DNA of 64,000 bases from Mycobacterium syngnathidarum (GTDB taxonomy: Bacteria > Actinomycetota > Actinomycetes > Mycobacteriales > Mycobacteriaceae). Below, piece by piece: positions 25,183 through 34,770 of this stretch. The translations under genes and the position numbers were made by a program. The stretch lies in contig NZ_MLCL01000022.1 in NCBI RefSeq assembly GCF_001942625.1, forward strand, positions 1 through 64,000. Direction: 5' to 3'. The notes below the pieces were generated by a model. It did no database searches, was not told where the DNA came from, and was given only the letters and a program-made list of their open reading frames with translations. The first letter of the stretch is position 1. Each line of letters begins with the position of its first letter.

Positions 25183-26403
25183 TTAGTCGGCAGGGAGTCG
25201 GCTCATCACCTCCGCCGCCAGCCACACGAATGGCAGCCGGGTGTCCTCGTCAAGCAGGTCCAGGCTCATCGGACCGCCCTCGCTGATGTGTTCATCCCAC
25301 GGGATGGTGACGACTGGGAGTTGGTAGGAGGTGTGGATCCGGTCTCTCTCGGCCGCCACGTCGATGTGACCCTTGCCCGGTCGCGTCTGAGTGAACACGA
25401 CCACCGCATCTCTGAGCAGCTCCACGTACCGCCCACCGAACCGCTTCAATGTTTCGATCAGAACGTGCAACTCGTCGATCGAGTCGGCGGCAGTGGATGC
25501 TGCCAGCACCAGTTGGTCGGTCTGCGCCAGGCCCTGGTGATACACCTGCGAGTCGATATTGAGGCCGAAATCGAGAATCGACAGGTCGAACCACTTGGAC
25601 AGTTCGCCCAGTGCCCGCTCCAGTTTCTCCGCGGTCAGGAACCCCGCACCGTCGGCGGTGCTGGCACCGAGAACCCGTAGCCCCGACTTGTCGGTGAGCA
25701 GGTAGCTGCTCACATCAGAGGCGCGGTTCAGGTCTTGGTCCGAAGCCAGAGACATCACCGAGGCGGGGGTCTGATCGCTGACCTTGCGCACGCGGTCTGT
25801 GAGATTTCCCAGTGGGTCAATCGACAACGCAGCTACTTTCATCCCGCGGTGGGCCGAGGAGATGGTGGCCCCCATGTTCAGAGCTATCGCGGTCTTTCCC
25901 GCCGAGCCTTTACCCGAGACGACACCGACCCGCTTCGGTGCGCGCAATGTGCGCCGGATCTGAGCGATCCGCTGGTCGTACGCGATCTCATCGGCCCCCT
26001 TGGACAGGTGCAGCCAGAACATTTTGTTCGCTTTCGCGCGCCAGCCGCGTTGAGCGCCTTCGGTGCGACCCTCGATGATGCGCTCGGCGCGACCAGTGTC
26101 GGCAGTGGCCGCCGGTCGGCCAAGGTCCGTCGGGGTGACGGGCCGCCCGAAGTCGGCGGGAACCGCGGGCCGCCCGATCACGGTGACATCGTCGTACTGG
26201 CCGGCAGGTGCCCACTGCGCCGCAGCGGCGGTCCGTCCGCCCATCCCCAGCGGAGGCGGTACCGGCGCGCCGTTGGGGATGGGGTCGGTGAAGGCCGGCG
26301 GGGGAGCCGGGGCTGGACGGTCAATGAAGTCGTTGGCCGCGGGCGCGTTGCGGTACTTGTCCCGCATGCGCCGAACGTTGGGCTGCTCGGGTGGGACAGT
26401 CAT
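25183..26403 (-). CDS. EspI-like ParA/MinD ATPase with Pro-rich N-terminus
   Basis: This 406-aa protein has an approximately 150-residue disordered N-terminus with repeats such as GRPA/GRPV and many Pro and Ala, then a ParA/MinD ATPase domain: Walker A VSGKGSAGKTAIALNMG, switch ALSIDPLGNL, and WFDLSILDFG. This architecture is that of EspI-type proteins of ESX systems. Here it sits in the T4SS operon rather than beside the ESX genes. It may regulate or position the secretion machine; the precise role is inference. Start ATG 26401-26403. Confidence 0.82.
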   Translation of the reverse strand: MTVPPEQPNVRRMRDKYRNAPAANDFIDRPAPAPPPAFTDPIPNGAPVPPPLGMGGRTAAAAQWAPAGQYDDVTVIGRPAVPADFGRPVTPTDLGRPAATADTGRAERIIEGRTEGAQRGWRAKANKMFWLHLSKGADEIAYDQRIAQIRRTLRAPKRVGVVSGKGSAGKTAIALNMGATISSAHRGMKVAALSIDPLGNLTDRVRKVSDQTPASVMSLASDQDLNRASDVSSYLLTDKSGLRVLGASTADGAGFLTAEKLERALGELSKWFDLSILDFGLNIDSQVYHQGLAQTDQLVLAASTAADSIDELHVLIETLKRFGGRYVELLRDAVVVFTQTRPGKGHIDVAAERDRIHTSYQLPVVTIPWDEHISEGGPMSLDLLDEDTRLPFVWLAAEVMSRLPAD

Positions 26404-26488
26404 GGTCGTTTCTCCTTGGCGGTTCGATTCCTGGTGGGGCACATGGTTGCAGCGGCGACCAAGCCCACGCCGCACGCGGCGCGGGTGA

Positions 26489-28843
26489 TCACGTTGGATC
26501 CCCGAAACCGTCGCCGCTGATGCGCACCACACGTTCGTCGGGGTCAGAACTGAGCCGGATTCCGATACGCGTATCGGTCGGGTCGATCGCGAAGACTGCG
26601 CGTTTCCCGTTGGCGGCCAGGACTGCTCCTATCAGCTCCCGTTCGACCTGCAGTGCATCGGCTGCAACGAAGTCAGGGAGGGGTGCGCAGAACGATCCCG
26701 GGTGTCGGATGCTTCGCGGACCGCTGCCTGACTGTGGCGCAGCGGGCGCGGGTGCGGGGTTCGTGACAGGTTCTTCGCGCTGTCTCCACCGGCGCAGCCA
26801 TCCTCTGTTCCACTGCTGCTGGGCATTGACCGCAACAGTGGAGGCGCCGGATTCCTTGGCTGTGTCCGACAGTTCGGCGGACACAGTTGGAACCAGCGCG
26901 GGACCCTGCGCCACATCGGGGACCCCCAGCGCCGGTGCTGGTACCGGTTCGCGGTCGGAGCGGAACGGGCGCAGCCACGACTTGGCCCGGCGCACTACCG
27001 GGCGACCGCGCGCGACGACCAATGTCGCCCCTGCGGCACGGGCGGCGATGTCGAGTGCGGGGTCGGCGTAGACGTTTCCGGCCACGGGGACCGGTTCCGG
27101 TGCCGGTAGCGGGTCTCGTGCGTGCCGCGCCGGATCGGTCAGCATCGACGCCGGTGACACGAACGGGGCAGCCTCGATCGCCGGTACAGGACCCGGCGCC
27201 GACAACGGCGGGGGAACTAGACCCGACCCGGCCGGAAGCGCGGGTCGGTCCGCCAGGTCACCGTCGTCGTCAGGGGAAGAGGCTGGAGCCAGCACCGCGG
27301 TGCTGACGTAGTGGCCGAACACGTCGACATCCGAATCCAATTGACCGGTGACTTGCCGTTGCTCCTGGCCTTCGGGATCGGGTCCGGAGTGAGTGTTGTT
27401 GCCGAACACCGTTATGGGAGGCCCAGGGCTGGCAGAGGTCGCGGCAAGCGATGCCGCTGGCTCGATAAGTTGTTCGACGGCGGCAGCATCCTCTGCGCTG
27501 ATTGTGCTTTCCACGGTGGCGCCTTTCGATCCGCGCGTTGCCTTTTCAGCGGCGGCACTTCCCTGCACAGCGTCGGCGGGGCTGGCGGCCAGCTTCTTTT
27601 TCTGCTCGTCCTCATGAGCGTTGCGGTGCTTCTTCCACTCGTCCGAGCCGAACTTGAGCTTTCCGGGGATGGTGCTGAACTTCGCGGCCGGTGAAATTCC
27701 GAACATCTGCTGAAAAGTGATGTCGGCGTTGGCGTGCAGCAACCGCACCAGGACACCGGTGTTGGCGGTGACACGGATGATGACCCACGACGAGACGATG
27801 AATCCGATGCCGAGCGACACCATCAGCCCGTAAACCTGAACCTCCGGATTGTCGGTGAGGCCCAGAATTTGGGTAGCGAGACCTGAGACTGTCGCAGGCA
27901 GCGCGACAGCCACCATCGACGTGATCACTGCCATGATGAGATGGCTCGCGGCGTGGGCGAAAGCCTTGGACAAAGTGTCGAATCCGCGACGCTTGTGGAC
28001 ACTGCCCGCAGCTGCCCACCCCGCGCCCACGAAGCAGGCCACCGACACTGTCAGGTGCACGACGAACTTCCAGCTCGCCACCACGGCGAACACGAACATC
28101 GGCAGCGCCGGCAGCACCAGCATGACGATGGCGGTGATGACGGTGTCGGGTCCGGCCGCGTTCTGGCCTTCGACGAAGCAGCCGGTGTTCACAGACAATC
28201 CCTGCCCGGAGGCCATCGCCTCCGACCACAGCTTCTTGCATGAGTCGGTGAATTCGTGGCCGTAGTTCAGTGCGATCGCCGGGGTGCGAATCGACTGGTC
28301 GACCAGCGCGTGGCCGGTCGAGAGCGTTGTGTCGTTGGCGCTTCGGGTGACCGCCGAAGCCAGTCCGGTCGAGAATCCGTTGGCTGTTTCGAAGACCTTT
28401 GCGATGATCGCGAACGGGTTGTTGGTGAGCACGATCACGGCGATCACCATGGCCAGTGCAGCGCCGATCCGGTTATAGACCTCGGTGGTGAACATGCTTC
28501 CGGCGGTGGAGGCTAGCCGTGACCGAAACACCGAGAACGTCACCAGAGCCAGACCTGCGCAGGCGATCGCCCACGGCGGAAAGAATGCGAACAGCGGTGC
28601 GCAGAACCGCTGATACGCCTCCGAGAGCGGGGTCATCCAATTCGCAGACGACAGCACCAGACCGAGCAGAGCGTTGGCCGGCACCACCAGGAACTTGTAC
28701 AGCTCGAAGACGACGCTGGTGATCATCCCGAAGATCCACGAATCCTGGTGCAGGTATTGGCTTCCCAGGAAGTGCAGGCGATACCGCGCGGCGCCGGCAC
28801 CGGCGGAGTCGGTGGCGGGGAACAGATCCAGGAACGAGGCCAT
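26489..28843 (-). CDS. VirB6/TrbL-like polytopic membrane protein
   Basis: This 784-aa protein has about seven TM segments in residues 35-400 (for example AIACAGLALVTFSVF, ALAMVIAVIVLTNNPFAII, ITAIVMLVLPALPMFVFAVVASW), then a 380-residue cytoplasmic tail rich in Pro, Ala and Glu that ends in a compact segment (DPTDTRIGIRLSSDPDERVVRIS). Position directly after virB4 and the topology match VirB6/TrbL/TcpH-type channel subunits of Gram-positive T4SSs. Only 2 nt separate it from the virB4 stop. The long tail is unusual. Confidence 0.75.
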   Translation of the reverse strand: MASFLDLFPATDSAGAGAARYRLHFLGSQYLHQDSWIFGMITSVVFELYKFLVVPANALLGLVLSSANWMTPLSEAYQRFCAPLFAFFPPWAIACAGLALVTFSVFRSRLASTAGSMFTTEVYNRIGAALAMVIAVIVLTNNPFAIIAKVFETANGFSTGLASAVTRSANDTTLSTGHALVDQSIRTPAIALNYGHEFTDSCKKLWSEAMASGQGLSVNTGCFVEGQNAAGPDTVITAIVMLVLPALPMFVFAVVASWKFVVHLTVSVACFVGAGWAAAGSVHKRRGFDTLSKAFAHAASHLIMAVITSMVAVALPATVSGLATQILGLTDNPEVQVYGLMVSLGIGFIVSSWVIIRVTANTGVLVRLLHANADITFQQMFGISPAAKFSTIPGKLKFGSDEWKKHRNAHEDEQKKKLAASPADAVQGSAAAEKATRGSKGATVESTISAEDAAAVEQLIEPAASLAATSASPGPPITVFGNNTHSGPDPEGQEQRQVTGQLDSDVDVFGHYVSTAVLAPASSPDDDGDLADRPALPAGSGLVPPPLSAPGPVPAIEAAPFVSPASMLTDPARHARDPLPAPEPVPVAGNVYADPALDIAARAAGATLVVARGRPVVRRAKSWLRPFRSDREPVPAPALGVPDVAQGPALVPTVSAELSDTAKESGASTVAVNAQQQWNRGWLRRWRQREEPVTNPAPAPAAPQSGSGPRSIRHPGSFCAPLPDFVAADALQVERELIGAVLAANGKRAVFAIDPTDTRIGIRLSSDPDERVVRISGDGFGDPT

Positions 28844-28845
28844 GG

Positions 28846-31518
28846 CTAGGCAACTCCTCGCGGCGTACGCGGCTGTGCGTCGAGATCGGTCTCACGGATC
28901 ATCTTCGAACTGCGGGTGTCGGCGAAACGGGCCAGCGACGCCGACAGGATCGGCAGGAACTGCACTCGCACGATGTTGCTGTTGCCGTCGTTCCACCAGC
29001 CTTCGCCCTCGCGGCCGGCGCGAGTCCGGGTGTTGTCGTCGGGATCTGGCGGTGAGGTCTGAGTGACCATCATGTTGATCAGCGAATCCAGTATCGGCAT
29101 GTCCATGTGCTTGAGAGCGGCCCGCGCGTTGCCGGCTACCTTCTGCCCGAGGGCTGCCTTCTTCTCGATCATCGCGTAGTTGTGATCGAAATCCTCGCCA
29201 TGCTGGGATCCGAACACTCCAAAATTTGCGTCTTTTCGCGCGGTGCGGTCGGGGGAACGGACAAGTAGTTCGACAACGTCCTCGTTGCCTTTGAGGAAGC
29301 TGATCTCGTCCCCGAAAAACACACACGTTCCACGGATCTGAGCGAACCGGTGAGCCGTCATCCGTGCGATAGACCCGTACACCGAAGCTGCCCACTTGTT
29401 CAGATCGGTGGCGTTGTCCGGGTTCTCGCCGCGGTAGACCGGAAGCTCATGGGTGCGAAACACAGTCGAATACGGAGTAGACCCGGACTCCATGCGCGCA
29501 GCCAAATCAGCCAGGTTGTCGAAAGGCGGCAGGCCCATGTCCCCGTGTCCGCGCTCCGGCGGGTCGATGAAAGCCCGCGTGTATGGGAGCGCGGCCCAGT
29601 GCTCGAAATTCAGTGACAAGGCACGGGCTTCGGCGTCGCCGGTGGTCTTGAGGAACCCCATCAGCTTGCGGGTGCTGTTGATGCCCCGTGGATTGCGGAA
29701 CAAAGGATTGAGGACCTTGGCGAAGTACGCCCCCTCAGGCGACTTTGTCTCAAATCCGAACAGCGGCAGGTAGTGCGCCATCATCGTGGTCTCCGCCAAT
29801 GGGGATGGCAGGCACTTGAGGAAATCCATCGACACCGGCCCGCCAGGTGAGTCTCCCGTGGCGGCATTGACCACCTGGGTTCGTGCGATCTGGCGGGCGA
29901 ACACCGCCCACTCTCCGTGCTTGGAGTGATCTACCACGGTGGAGTACCGATTGAGCAGCGTGACGAACAGCAGGATGAGCTTCATCAGGTTCGACTTGCC
30001 GCGACCTTGTGCTCCGGTCAACGCGATTGACCCGTTGCCGCGTTCGGTCGCACCGAGGACGTCGAGCAGGACGATCTGCCCGTTGGCGTTCTCTTTGTTG
30101 ATGGCGATGGGGATGCCGACGGCATCCCCAGCGAAGCTGCGCCGGATCGGCATTGCTCCAGAGAACAAGCGAGCGGTGGTGGTCTGCAGCAGATCATTGC
30201 CCAGACGAGTACGCCGCGACCCCGGCATCATCATCGTCCACAGTTCCTTCTGACCGCCAACCGGCAGGAGCGGAGTGAACCCGTTGGATCGGAACCGCTG
30301 CTGCAACGCTGCGACCCGGCCGGTGAGCTCGTCGAGGTCGCTAGATCCGAAGGCGAAGATCGCGGCGACCTGCATCCCTCGCGGCCCCGACTCGGCGCGG
30401 ATCGCGTCGTGGAACCGGCGCAGTTCGGCTCGGCGCTTGTCGTAGTCGTATGCCTCGAATTCATCGGCGGAATTGGCTTCGCCTTCAGACACCAGGTCGC
30501 GTTCAGTATCGGACACGCTCTTGGTGTCGACCAGATCTTGCGAGAAGCGAAGACGCAGAGCGAAGTCGGCATCACCGCCGATCGCCTGGTCTACCAGGTA
30601 GGTGAAGCTCGACACCTGGTCAGTGAATCGGGCAGGGTAGCGGGCGATCCCGAACAGTGACTGATACGACGTCACGCCGTCGGGGAGTTCGGCGATGCGG
30701 GCCTTGCCAGGGTGCGATATCGCCATCACCGTTCCGGCCGACAGTGTGCGGAAGCGCTTGAACAGCGAGGTCTTTCGGTCGATCTTGGAGAGTTTCTTGG
30801 TGTAGTCGCGGCCGGCGTCGAGATCGCGCAGGAACGTTGAGTACAGCGCCGTGGCTTCAGCAGCTTCATCGAACACGACCTCCGGGTAGGCCCGCTCGGT
30901 CGGTGTCACCGCACCGCTGCGGGGTGGCGGAAGAATCGGAACAGTCAAACCACGCGTGGTGGCCCGCTCGAAGTACCAGTCGACGAGTTCGGGGACGGTC
31001 CGTACCGGACGGAACTCCGGTGGAATCGCTGCGAAGCACCGTTTCTCGAAATCGCCGAGGTCGGCCCAATCCAGGCCTTCGTGAGGGTCCGTCTCGACCA
31101 GTGTCGAGACCATGCGCTCAGAAATCGTGCGACGTGACGGCTGGCTGATCGAGAGCCAGTACACGCGATCGAACTCTACGAACTCGCCGCTGGCCATCCG
31201 TTGGTAGAACTCGTTGATCAGATGCTCGAGGTGACGGTAGCGGTCTGGTTCCCAGTCCGGGATTCCTCCGGTAATCCGTCGATGCGTCGAGAGCGGATCG
31301 ACGCGCACCCGCGAACCTGCCAGCAGAATGTCGTCGGTGGGGATCTCCGACAGAGCGGTGAGCAGAAGTTCGTGGGAGTCTTGCGCGGCTGCTGCAGTCT
31401 CTGGTCGATAGCTGTTGACGTTGAGTCCGGTGAGCAGATAGTTGCACCACACACTGCCGTCTTCGGAGAAGATCAGGTTCTTGCGGCGTTTGCTGAGCGG
31501 TGGGATGTGGTTGCCCAT
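28846..31518 (-). CDS. virB4: VirB4-like conjugation ATPase
   Basis: This 890-aa ATPase powers T4SS assembly and transfer. An N-terminal domain of about 450 residues precedes the Walker A TGAQGRGKSNLMKLI near residue 505 and the Walker B region GTCVFFGDEISFL near 733, followed by the VirB4-type motifs SQHGEDF and arginine-rich RSPDRTARKD. It lacks obvious TM helices. ATG 31518 is preferred over an upstream extension with no family character. Neighbours encode VirB3-, VirB2- and VirB6-like membrane proteins. Confidence 0.9.
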   Translation of the reverse strand: MGNHIPPLSKRRKNLIFSEDGSVWCNYLLTGLNVNSYRPETAAAAQDSHELLLTALSEIPTDDILLAGSRVRVDPLSTHRRITGGIPDWEPDRYRHLEHLINEFYQRMASGEFVEFDRVYWLSISQPSRRTISERMVSTLVETDPHEGLDWADLGDFEKRCFAAIPPEFRPVRTVPELVDWYFERATTRGLTVPILPPPRSGAVTPTERAYPEVVFDEAAEATALYSTFLRDLDAGRDYTKKLSKIDRKTSLFKRFRTLSAGTVMAISHPGKARIAELPDGVTSYQSLFGIARYPARFTDQVSSFTYLVDQAIGGDADFALRLRFSQDLVDTKSVSDTERDLVSEGEANSADEFEAYDYDKRRAELRRFHDAIRAESGPRGMQVAAIFAFGSSDLDELTGRVAALQQRFRSNGFTPLLPVGGQKELWTMMMPGSRRTRLGNDLLQTTTARLFSGAMPIRRSFAGDAVGIPIAINKENANGQIVLLDVLGATERGNGSIALTGAQGRGKSNLMKLILLFVTLLNRYSTVVDHSKHGEWAVFARQIARTQVVNAATGDSPGGPVSMDFLKCLPSPLAETTMMAHYLPLFGFETKSPEGAYFAKVLNPLFRNPRGINSTRKLMGFLKTTGDAEARALSLNFEHWAALPYTRAFIDPPERGHGDMGLPPFDNLADLAARMESGSTPYSTVFRTHELPVYRGENPDNATDLNKWAASVYGSIARMTAHRFAQIRGTCVFFGDEISFLKGNEDVVELLVRSPDRTARKDANFGVFGSQHGEDFDHNYAMIEKKAALGQKVAGNARAALKHMDMPILDSLINMMVTQTSPPDPDDNTRTRAGREGEGWWNDGNSNIVRVQFLPILSASLARFADTRSSKMIRETDLDAQPRTPRGVA

Positions 31519-31541
31519 TGTGCGTGTCCTTCCGAGTCGGC

Positions 31542-31856
31542 TCAGATGCCGGGGAGGTCGAAGTTGGCGCTGTGCCGGTGGCTGAGTCCACGTCGCAGCA
31601 GGGAGAGTGCGGTCAATTCGGAGAGCACTCCGGTGTTGTCGATGCGGGTCAAGATCGCGACGTAGACACTGACTGTGACGAACCCGGCGGCGAAGACGGC
31701 CGCGGCGATCAACGGGTTGGCAACCATGACCACGATGAGCGCGCAGGCCATCAACAGAAGGATTGCGATGACCGCGAATGGGCCCATGCGCACCCCGCCG
31801 ATTTTGGCCACCATGCGCACGCCTTTGACATCGTTGAAGATCCTGAAGGGACGCAT
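31542..31856 (-). CDS. VirB3/PrgI-like small membrane protein
   Basis: This 104-aa protein has two adjacent TM helices (FAVIAILLLMACALIVVMVA and PLIAAAVFAAGFVTVSVYVAIL) near the N-terminus and a cytoplasmic tail. Such proteins (VirB3/PrgI type) lie immediately upstream of virB4 in Gram-positive conjugation modules and anchor the ATPase. Start ATG 31854-31856. Confidence 0.7.
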   Translation of the reverse strand: MRPFRIFNDVKGVRMVAKIGGVRMGPFAVIAILLLMACALIVVMVANPLIAAAVFAAGFVTVSVYVAILTRIDNTGVLSELTALSLLRRGLSHRHSANFDLPGI

Positions 31857-31938
31857 CAGGCATGGCCTCCGCGTACAGGAACCTCCGGACCGCCTACGCC
31901 ACCGCGTGTGCCGGCGAGGCCGGGGCAACCGGTGCGCG

Positions 31939-32226
31939 TCACCGGAAGTTCTCGATCAGGCCGGTGCCGTAGTTGGCAAGCCACATGATGCCGCCCAGGA
32001 TCATCTCGACGAGCAGCACGCCGAAGACAACGGTGCGCAGTTCCATGTGTGCAGCGGCGCCTTTCTTCGCCATCCACACGTTGAAGGCCTGCCAACCGCC
32101 GACGAGAACCGCGAGCACCATGAGTGCGGCCAGGCCGAAGTTCACGAGGGTGGTGAGGATGCCGTCGCTGGTGGGGTCGACCAGATCGGCCCTGTAGATG
32201 ACGCTCTGCGCGGCGGTGAAGATCAT
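31939..32226 (-). CDS. VirB2-like small two-TM protein
   Basis: This 95-aa protein has two TM segments (TLVNFGLAALMVLAVLVGGWQAF and LRTVVFGVLLVEMILGGIMWLANYG) separated by a short polar loop with KKG, the usual shape of VirB2/TrbC-like channel or pilin subunits. It opens the minus-strand T4SS operon. The call depends on topology and position, not on a conserved motif. Confidence 0.65.
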   Translation of the reverse strand: MIFTAAQSVIYRADLVDPTSDGILTTLVNFGLAALMVLAVLVGGWQAFNVWMAKKGAAAHMELRTVVFGVLLVEMILGGIMWLANYGTGLIENFR

Positions 32227-32460
32227 GAGTGCCCTTTCCCCGAATAGTCAGGTGCCGTGTGTTCGGGGACAGGCTGATACGCAACAGTTGTCAACAACGA
32301 CCGCGGCGCGGGTTGCAGGGGGCGGCAGGGCGCCAGCGCATATACACACCCATGTGCGCGTATGTGAGTGGAAGACGACTGCGGCACCGAGCTACAACCT
32401 GCGATACGGAAGTCACTACGACACCCAACACAGGCCCGCATACAGGCACCGATATATCCG
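32227..32460. other. Divergent promoter region of the T4SS operon
   Basis: No gene is seen. An inverted repeat GTTGT-CA-ACAAC lies at 32287-32298, and CA-rich and GTGCGCGTATG-type sequences follow. It should carry promoters for the T4SS operon (minus) and the 32461 gene (plus). Confidence 0.45.
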
Positions 32461-33369
32461 ATGCCACAGACGGCAACACAGCACGCGATACGTGCAGGTC
32501 GCCAACTCGTGGCGCACGCCGTGTCGTGCTACGAACAGAGCTACGGTGCGCGCATGAACCACGCAGATACAGGCGTCACTGTGCACGCTTTCATTCGGCC
32601 TGGTACCCCGGCATCTGCCGGGCCCGCCGTGGTGACTCAAGTAGTCGACCTCTACGAGTTCGGGGTGATCGGGCCGGGCTCGACAGTCTGGTGCAACCTC
32701 GATGTGCCCAACGCGTTGTGGGTGTTGTCAGAGGTCTCAACGTTCCTGCGGATCGTCGACGTGCCTACGGCGGGCTGGGTGCGGTTGACACATGACTCAG
32801 CGGTGTGGGGCCGGGTGGCCATCGACACCACGCGGGCTCCAAGTCACGGCTTCTCGACCTCGGACATGCCGATGTCGGTGCAGCCCCACGACACCGTGAC
32901 TGTCGCTTTCCGCAACACCGACAGTGCGCGGATGCGTGCGCAGTTCGGCGGCGCACATCACGCCATGCACGACTTCGAAATCAGCCGGGGGATGATGCGT
33001 GCGATCGATTTGAAAGCAGGCGGACACCAGACCAAATCCGCCCCGAATGCACCCAGCCAGTTCTCGTCCAACCACGCCGGCGTGCGCGGCCTGGACCTCA
33101 TGGCCGCGACCACCGGACCACACATGCATCGGGTGATTCGGGAGAACCTTGACGCCTTCACCACCGTCATTGACGTCGCTGAGTTCGGCAGGATCAAAGC
33201 AGCCCAGCAGCGCATCTCACAGATTGCTGAGGTGATTACCGATCCGATCGTGCAGCGCATCGCCGCGCTCAAAGACGTTGGACCGTTTACCGCCGACAAC
33301 GATGACGATGGTGCCGGGCCCATGTCCGGGCTGGACGGCGATACAGGCCCCGCGGCAATGGCCGGTTGA
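32461..33369 (+). CDS. Hypothetical protein, about 302 aa
   Basis: No family recognised. From ATG 32461 (or 32554, MNHADTGV) the protein has a beta-rich first half (VVTQVVDLYEFGVIGPGSTVWCNLDV..., WVRLTHDSAVWGRVAI), a basic middle and a helical, acidic end. No TM segment. It lies alone on the plus strand between two minus-strand transfer genes, so it is probably an element-specific regulator or accessory. Neither start has a clear ribosome site; translation could be leaderless. Confidence 0.6.
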   Translation: MPQTATQHAIRAGRQLVAHAVSCYEQSYGARMNHADTGVTVHAFIRPGTPASAGPAVVTQVVDLYEFGVIGPGSTVWCNLDVPNALWVLSEVSTFLRIVDVPTAGWVRLTHDSAVWGRVAIDTTRAPSHGFSTSDMPMSVQPHDTVTVAFRNTDSARMRAQFGGAHHAMHDFEISRGMMRAIDLKAGGHQTKSAPNAPSQFSSNHAGVRGLDLMAATTGPHMHRVIRENLDAFTTVIDVAEFGRIKAAQQRISQIAEVITDPIVQRIAALKDVGPFTADNDDDGAGPMSGLDGDTGPAAMAG

Positions 33370-33396
33370 CACCGCGGTCGCCGGCAGGGTGCTGGA

Positions 33397-33714
33397 TTAG
33401 CCCGCGGAGGCGGCGGCTCCAGGAACCCGCTCGGGGCGGCGGATATGCGCAATGTCACCACGTGCCTCCGCGGCGGTCATCCGACCCCAGACCATGTCCA
33501 TGAGACATTCGCCGCGCATGGCCACAGTGACCCGGCCGTACTCCGGAGTGCCCGTGATGCTCAGCGTGCCGCCCTTCGTCGACGCGAAGAGCGCCATGGC
33601 ATCTCGGATCAGCGCGTTGAAGCCGTGGTTGGTCCACTGCGAGATGGTGACCGGCTCCATCGATCCGGTCGCGACGGTTTTCACGTACACGACGTCTTCT
33701 TCGCGCTGAGCCAT
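33397..33714 (-). CDS. Hypothetical protein, 105 aa
   Basis: A strong ribosome site (GAGAGGAGG on the minus strand, about 33719-33727) precedes ATG 33714. The protein is alpha/beta with GTLSITGTPEYGRVTVAMRGECL in the centre. Family unknown. Upstream at 33752-33765 is the motif CTATAGC(T/C)ATGTTT that also precedes the 49516 HTH gene, suggesting common control. It is convergent with the 32461 gene. Confidence 0.7.
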   Translation of the reverse strand: MAQREEDVVYVKTVATGSMEPVTISQWTNHGFNALIRDAMALFASTKGGTLSITGTPEYGRVTVAMRGECLMDMVWGRMTAAEARGDIAHIRRPERVPGAAASAG

Positions 33715-33751
33715 GGGGCACCTCCTCTCGGGCAAAAGTTCGATACAGCAA

Positions 33752-33767
33752 CTATAGCTATGTTTGC
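33752..33767 (-). promoter_or_regulatory. Shared promoter/operator motif, copy 1
   Basis: CTATAGCTATGTTTGC lies 38-53 bp upstream of the 33714 start. Nearly the same sequence is at 49567-49583 before another minus-strand gene. On the minus strand it supplies a TATAGT-like -10 sequence next to the ATAGCTAT palindrome. Confidence 0.5.
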
Positions 33768-33820
33768 CGCACTGCCGTCAACACTCAACTTGTCACGTCC
33801 TCCGTTACTTGGTCGAAAAA

Positions 33821-34747
33821 CTATTGCGGGGTGATCGCTCCCCACCCGACCGGGGCATCGATTCCGTCGACCAGCCACACGTTGTTCGTGCCCAGGGACA
33901 CCCGCAGCGCCAGGTCCATGATCGACCACGTCTTGATCGAAGCCGCGGCCTTTACCCGCACCAGGACTTTGAGCGTGTCTCCCGGCTTGGCGGTGGACAC
34001 CGGAACCGAATCTGAGGCCGCCCAGCTTGATTCGATAGTGGCCGTCGAATAGGGGCTGTCGGTGATCGCCGATCCCGAGAACTTAGACGAAACGAACTGC
34101 CCGAGCGACGTGGCGTTACCGGTGGAGGTCAGGTACGCGGTCACGAACCGGCCCAACGACTCCGACAGCGAGCTTTTCGAATCAACCGGCACCGTGTACT
34201 TGCTCGCCACTTTGAACGGAGTGGTGTCGACGTTGACGATGGACGGCCACATCAACAGCTGGTAGTCGGTGTCGTGTTCGATGACTGTCACCGCGTAGCG
34301 GTTGATCTGGGCTGCGCCGACCCCAGGGGCCACGAACGTCACCGCGAACGTCGCCTGCCACAGCACCGCGTCGGAGCCTTGCCAGCGGATGATGTCGGAC
34401 GGGTCGATAGAGCGCACTTCGAAAGGCACCTCAGACAATTCGATCGACGGCGATGCCAATGACCGCGACAACAGCGCCTTTTTCGCCGACTCGGAACCGC
34501 CCATCCACAGCAGGAGAGCGTTGCGCGCGTAGTTCTGCACCCGGGTGACATCGGTGATCGCCGAGTAGGTGTTCACCGGCTTGGGCAGACGCGCCAAGAT
34601 CACCGCTGTCAGTACCACCATCACCAGCACGAGGCACAACGCCAGCGGGCCGCTGATCATCGAGAACACCATGGCACGTTCCCGCGCCCTGGGCTTCCAC
34701 TGTGACAGGTCTTTGAGCTTGCGCACATTCGACAGCAATCGGGCCAT
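33821..34747 (-). CDS. TcpC/VirB8-like conjugal transfer protein
   Basis: This 308-aa protein has a short basic cytoplasmic N-terminus, one TM helix (about residues 28-55, MVFSMISGPLALCLVLVMVV), and an extracytoplasmic region with two NTF2-like halves, the layout of TcpC, the VirB8 counterpart in Gram-positive conjugation. NRYAVTVIEHD and LTSTGNATSLGQFV fit the family. It forms part of the channel scaffold. It is separated from the virB2-virB6 operon by two genes. Confidence 0.78.
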   Translation of the reverse strand: MARLLSNVRKLKDLSQWKPRARERAMVFSMISGPLALCLVLVMVVLTAVILARLPKPVNTYSAITDVTRVQNYARNALLLWMGGSESAKKALLSRSLASPSIELSEVPFEVRSIDPSDIIRWQGSDAVLWQATFAVTFVAPGVGAAQINRYAVTVIEHDTDYQLLMWPSIVNVDTTPFKVASKYTVPVDSKSSLSESLGRFVTAYLTSTGNATSLGQFVSSKFSGSAITDSPYSTATIESSWAASDSVPVSTAKPGDTLKVLVRVKAAASIKTWSIMDLALRVSLGTNNVWLVDGIDAPVGWGAITPQ

Positions 34748-34770
34748 CCCGCTGAGTCCTTTCCAATTCG

